A stretch of DNA of 64,000 nucleotides from Pseudomonas persica (GTDB lineage: Bacteria; Pseudomonadota; Gammaproteobacteria; Pseudomonadales; Pseudomonadaceae): contig NZ_OLKL01000039.1 in NCBI RefSeq assembly GCF_900291015.1, forward strand, positions 238-64,237, written 5' to 3'. Both the position numbers and the translations under genes were made by a program. Below are positions 60,458-64,000 of the stretch, piece after piece (the first letter of the stretch is position 1; every line of letters starts with the position of its first letter). The notes beneath the pieces are model-generated. The model did not search any database. It saw only the letters and a list, made by a program, of their open reading frames with translations, and was not told the DNA's origin.

Positions 60458-61417
60458 ATGGGCCTTTTGATCGACGGCCGCTGGCATGACCAGTGGTATG
60501 AAAACGGCAAGGACGGCACGTTCAAGCGCGAAAACGCCCAACGCCGCAATCAGCTGCCCGCTCCCGAAGCCGGCCGTTACCAGCTGTACGTCTCGCTGGC
60601 CTGCCCGTGGGCCCACCGCACCCTGATCTTCCGCGCACTCAAGGGCCTGGAGCCATTGATCGACGTGTCCGTGGTCAGCTGGCTGATGCAGGACCAAGGC
60701 TGGACTTTCGACCAGCAGCAAGGCTCCAGCGGCGACCACCTCGACGCACTGCAGTACCTGCACCAGCGCTACACCCAGGATGACCCGCACTACACCGGCC
60801 GCGTGACTGTACCGGTGCTGTGGGACAAGAAAGAAAAGCGCATCGTCAACAACGAGTCGTCGGAGATCATCCGCATTTTCAACAGCGCGTTCAACGAACT
60901 GACCGGCAATACGCTGGACCTGTACCCAGAGCCGCTGCGCCCGACCATCGAGGCGCTGAACGAGCGCATCTACCCGGCGGTGAACAATGGCGTGTATCGC
61001 GCAGGCTTTGCCACTACGCAGGAAGCCTACGAAGCGGCATTCGACGATGTGTTTAACGAGCTGGATTACCTGGAAAACTTGCTGAGCCGCAACCGCTACC
61101 TGGCCGGGGAATACCTGACCGAGGCCGATGTGCGTTTGTTCACCACCTTGGTACGCTTCGATGCGGTGTACCACGGGCACTTCAAGTGCAACCTGCGGCG
61201 CCTGAGCGATTACCACAACCTGTCGAACTGGCTGCGCGAGCTGTATCAGTGGCCGGGGGTGGCGGGTACAGTGGACATGGAGCATATCCAGAAGCACTAC
61301 TACATGAGCCACAAGACCATCAATCCGAACGGGATCGTGCCCAAGGGGCCACTGCAGGACTTCAACCTGCCGCATGATCGGCAACGGTTGGCAGGCAAAG
61401 GAATCTGGCAGGTTTGA
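60458..61417 (+). CDS. glutathionyl-hydroquinone reductase (Xi-class GST, YqjG-like)
   Basis: 319 residues. The catalytic cysteine is in YVSLACPWAHRTLIFRAL (about residue 53). Other features are RVTVPVLWDKKEKRIVNNESSEIIRIFN and LAGEYLTEADVRLFTTLVRFDAVY. Xi-class enzymes reduce glutathionyl-hydroquinones formed from quinones. GAGGAG lies before the ATG. Confidence 0.92.
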   Translation: MGLLIDGRWHDQWYENGKDGTFKRENAQRRNQLPAPEAGRYQLYVSLACPWAHRTLIFRALKGLEPLIDVSVVSWLMQDQGWTFDQQQGSSGDHLDALQYLHQRYTQDDPHYTGRVTVPVLWDKKEKRIVNNESSEIIRIFNSAFNELTGNTLDLYPEPLRPTIEALNERIYPAVNNGVYRAGFATTQEAYEAAFDDVFNELDYLENLLSRNRYLAGEYLTEADVRLFTTLVRFDAVYHGHFKCNLRRLSDYHNLSNWLRELYQWPGVAGTVDMEHIQKHYYMSHKTINPNGIVPKGPLQDFNLPHDRQRLAGKGIWQV

Positions 61418-61463
61418 GATCGCCGGGGCTGCTTTGCAGCCCATCGCAGGCAAGCCAGCTCTC

Positions 61464-61720
61464 ATAGAACTGCACATAACTCGTTGAATTAGCAGGGCCC
61501 CTGTGGGAGCGGCTTTAGCCGCGAACACCGGCGCAGCCGGTGCCATGCACCGCGTTGGATTCTTCGCGGCTAAAGCCGCTCCCACAGGATGCACGGACCG
61601 CTTGCGAATTCAGTTCTCTATGCGACAGCGCAGACCAAAGGGCTGGGCCATCTCCCACAGGTACTGCACAAGGCTTCGGGCATGTGAGATACCTGTGGGA
61701 GCGGGCTTGCCTGCGATGGG
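61464..61720. repeat. nested REP unit, copy 4, with an extra REP
   Basis: AGAACTGCACATAACTCGTTG ... TGGGCCATCTCCCACAGG (61464-61660) is nearly identical to copy 2. A further REP (CCTGTGGGAGCGGGCTTGCCTGCGA) lies at 61690-61714. These fill the gap between GST and cysG. Confidence 0.92.
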
Positions 61721-61731
61721 CCGCAACGATT

Positions 61732-63123
61732 TCAGCTGTTCTGCGAGCCTTCGAACCAGGCCAGCTTGTCACGCAACTGCACCACCTCCCCGACAATCAC
61801 CAAGGTCGGTGCATGCACTTCATGCTGGGCCACCAGGTCCGGCAAATCCGCCAGGGTTCCGGTGAACACCCGCTGATTACGCGTAGTCCCCTGCTGCACC
61901 AACGCCGCCGGGGTACTGGCCGCACGGCCATGGCGAATCAGCTCGGCACAGATGGTCGGCAAGCCCACCAAGCCCATGTAGAACACCAGGGTCTGCGCCG
62001 GCGCCACCAGGTCATGCCAAGGCAGGTTACTGGTGCCATCCTTCAGGTGCCCGGTCACGAAACGCACCGACTGGGCATAGTCGCGGTGAGTCAGCGGAAT
62101 CCCGCCATAGGCGGAACACCCGCTGGCCGCGGTAATGCCCGGCACCACCTGGAACGGGATGCCATGCTCGGCCAGCTCCTCGATCTCTTCGCCACCGCGG
62201 CCGAAGATGAACGGATCGCCGCCCTTCAGGCGCAGCACCCGCTTGCCCTGCCGAGCCAGATCGACCAGCAGGCGGTTGATCTGGTCCTGCGGTACGGAAT
62301 GATCGGCGCGACGCTTGCCCACGTAGATGCGCTCGGCATCACGCCGGCACATCTCGATGATCGCCGGTGCCACCAGGCGGTCGTACAGCACCACGTCGGC
62401 CTGCTGCATCAGGCGCAAGGCGCGGAAGGTCAGCAAGTCCGGATCGCCCGGTCCCGCACCCACCAAGTACACCTCACCACCCTGCTGCACCGGTGCACCA
62501 TCGACCATCGCCTGCAACAGGCGCTCGGCCTCGGCGCCCTGCCCAGCCAATTGGCGCTCGGCAACCGGCCCCTGGAACACGGTTTCCCAGAAGCCGCGGC
62601 GCTGGTTGACGTCCGGGTACAGGGCCTTGACCTTGTCGCGGAAACGTGCGGCCAGGCCGGCCAGTTCGCCATAGGCGGACGGGATCCACGCCTCCAGTTT
62701 GGCGCGAATCAAGCGCGCCAGCACCGGGGCATCACCGCCACTGGACACCGCCACCACCAATGGCGAACGGTCGACGATCGCCGGGAAGATCACCGTGCAC
62801 AGGGCCGGCGCATCCACCACGTTGACCGGCAGGCTCAGCGCCTGCGCATCCGCCGACACCTGGGCATTGAGCCCAGGGTCGTCGGTGGCCGCGATCACCA
62901 GCCGGCAACCGACCAGGTCGGCTGCCTGATAGCCACGCACCAGCACCTCGCCGCCAGCTTCCCGGGCAAGCGCCGCCAACTGGCCGTCGACATCCGGTGC
63001 CACCACGCGCAGCGCGGCGCCGGCATCGGCCAGCAGGCGCGCCTTGCGCAAGGCGATCTCACCGCCGCCGACAACCAGCACGCGGCCGCCCTGCAGTTTG
63101 TGGAACAGCGGCAGGTAATCCAT
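61732..63123 (-). CDS. cysG: siroheme synthase CysG
   Basis: 463-residue trifunctional enzyme. N-terminal dehydrogenase/ferrochelatase: VLVVGGGEIALRKARLL with VNVVDAPALCTVIFPA and the serine-phosphorylation region VAVSSGGDAPVLAR. C-terminal uroporphyrinogen-III methyltransferase from about residue 215: VYLVGAGPGDPDLLTFRALRLMQQADVVLYDRLVA and LRLKGGDPFIFGRGGEE. It makes siroheme for sulfite and nitrite reductases. Its start is one base after the serS stop. Confidence 0.96.
   Translation of the reverse strand: MDYLPLFHKLQGGRVLVVGGGEIALRKARLLADAGAALRVVAPDVDGQLAALAREAGGEVLVRGYQAADLVGCRLVIAATDDPGLNAQVSADAQALSLPVNVVDAPALCTVIFPAIVDRSPLVVAVSSGGDAPVLARLIRAKLEAWIPSAYGELAGLAARFRDKVKALYPDVNQRRGFWETVFQGPVAERQLAGQGAEAERLLQAMVDGAPVQQGGEVYLVGAGPGDPDLLTFRALRLMQQADVVLYDRLVAPAIIEMCRRDAERIYVGKRRADHSVPQDQINRLLVDLARQGKRVLRLKGGDPFIFGRGGEEIEELAEHGIPFQVVPGITAASGCSAYGGIPLTHRDYAQSVRFVTGHLKDGTSNLPWHDLVAPAQTLVFYMGLVGLPTICAELIRHGRAASTPAALVQQGTTRNQRVFTGTLADLPDLVAQHEVHAPTLVIVGEVVQLRDKLAWFEGSQNS

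Positions 63124-64000
<877 letters not shown>

Noticed and set aside
61389..61594. N-terminal extension shared by several open frames (for example at 32811-33074)
   Set aside because: The identical peptide arises from the nested REP unit, not from a gene family.

Overview
The window looks like the chromosome of a Pseudomonas putida-group bacterium. It is GC-rich throughout, and carries many short REP/BIME palindromes of the type containing CTGTGGGAGCGGC. It also has a ModE-box modABC operon, an rsm-type csrA, an AdhP alcohol dehydrogenase, tusDCBE, and a cysG-serS pair. Identification rests on protein motifs and gene order read by eye; no database search was run.

Layout. 0-5 kb: a tandem REP array, modABC (molybdate uptake, preceded by a ModE box), a topoisomerase IB and csrA. 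4.7-8.1 kb, minus strand: a receiver protein, a KaiC-like double ATPase and a PAS histidine kinase forming one signalling operon. 8.2-12.4 kb: tRNA-Leu(UAA), DoxX, a small acidic protein, adhP and a PAS-GGDEF protein. 12.6-20.0 kb is an accessory stretch: a periplasmic esterase-like hydrolase flanked by two MITE-like repeats, a LysE exporter, a secreted DUF4432 protein, a TetR/DMT-exporter pair, a glutaredoxin, an AraC remnant and an MDR oxidoreductase.

20.4-27.3 kb is a decayed integrative element in the 3' end of tRNA-Cys(GCA). It is bounded by 93-bp direct repeats (one mismatch) and ends in an internally deleted tyrosine integrase. It carries prophage debris (spanin-like lipoprotein, DUF4224 fragment), a LexA box between an SOS peptidase and two small genes, a tandem pair of about 83% identical 242-residue proteins, and a HEPN-like gene broken at a run of seven C. 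The flank outside the left repeat still resembles the integrase-proximal end of a second, older element. A further integrase remnant lies beside tRNA-Ser(UGA) at 54.7-55.1 kb.

27.5-42 kb is mostly core: sohB, an SCP2 protein, a kinase-like/SDR pair, SLC13 and TauE transporters, a diguanylate cyclase, a LysR regulator and an isochorismatase-fold protein.

42.3-53.8 kb is the most unusual part, a ten-gene minus-strand operon. In transcription order it encodes a DMT exporter, KAS III, a free-standing ACP, KAS II, an acyl-CoA oxidase-like protein, a hot-dog thioesterase, a frameshifted FAH-family hydrolase, an FAD-linked oxidase, an SDR and a stand-alone AceE-type TPP enzyme. A divergent XRE-cupin regulator sits at the head. 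It has the parts of a small dedicated fatty-acyl or polyketide-like pathway with its own exporter and regulator, which I cannot match to a named product.

55-64 kb is core: yccA-type BI-1 protein, xanthine/uracil permease, tusDCBE-ybiB (tRNA 2-thiolation), a glutathionyl-hydroquinone reductase-like GST, cysG and the 3' part of serS, cut by the window edge. A nested REP unit of about 190 bp recurs at 12.5, 33.0, 40.3 and 61.5 kb.
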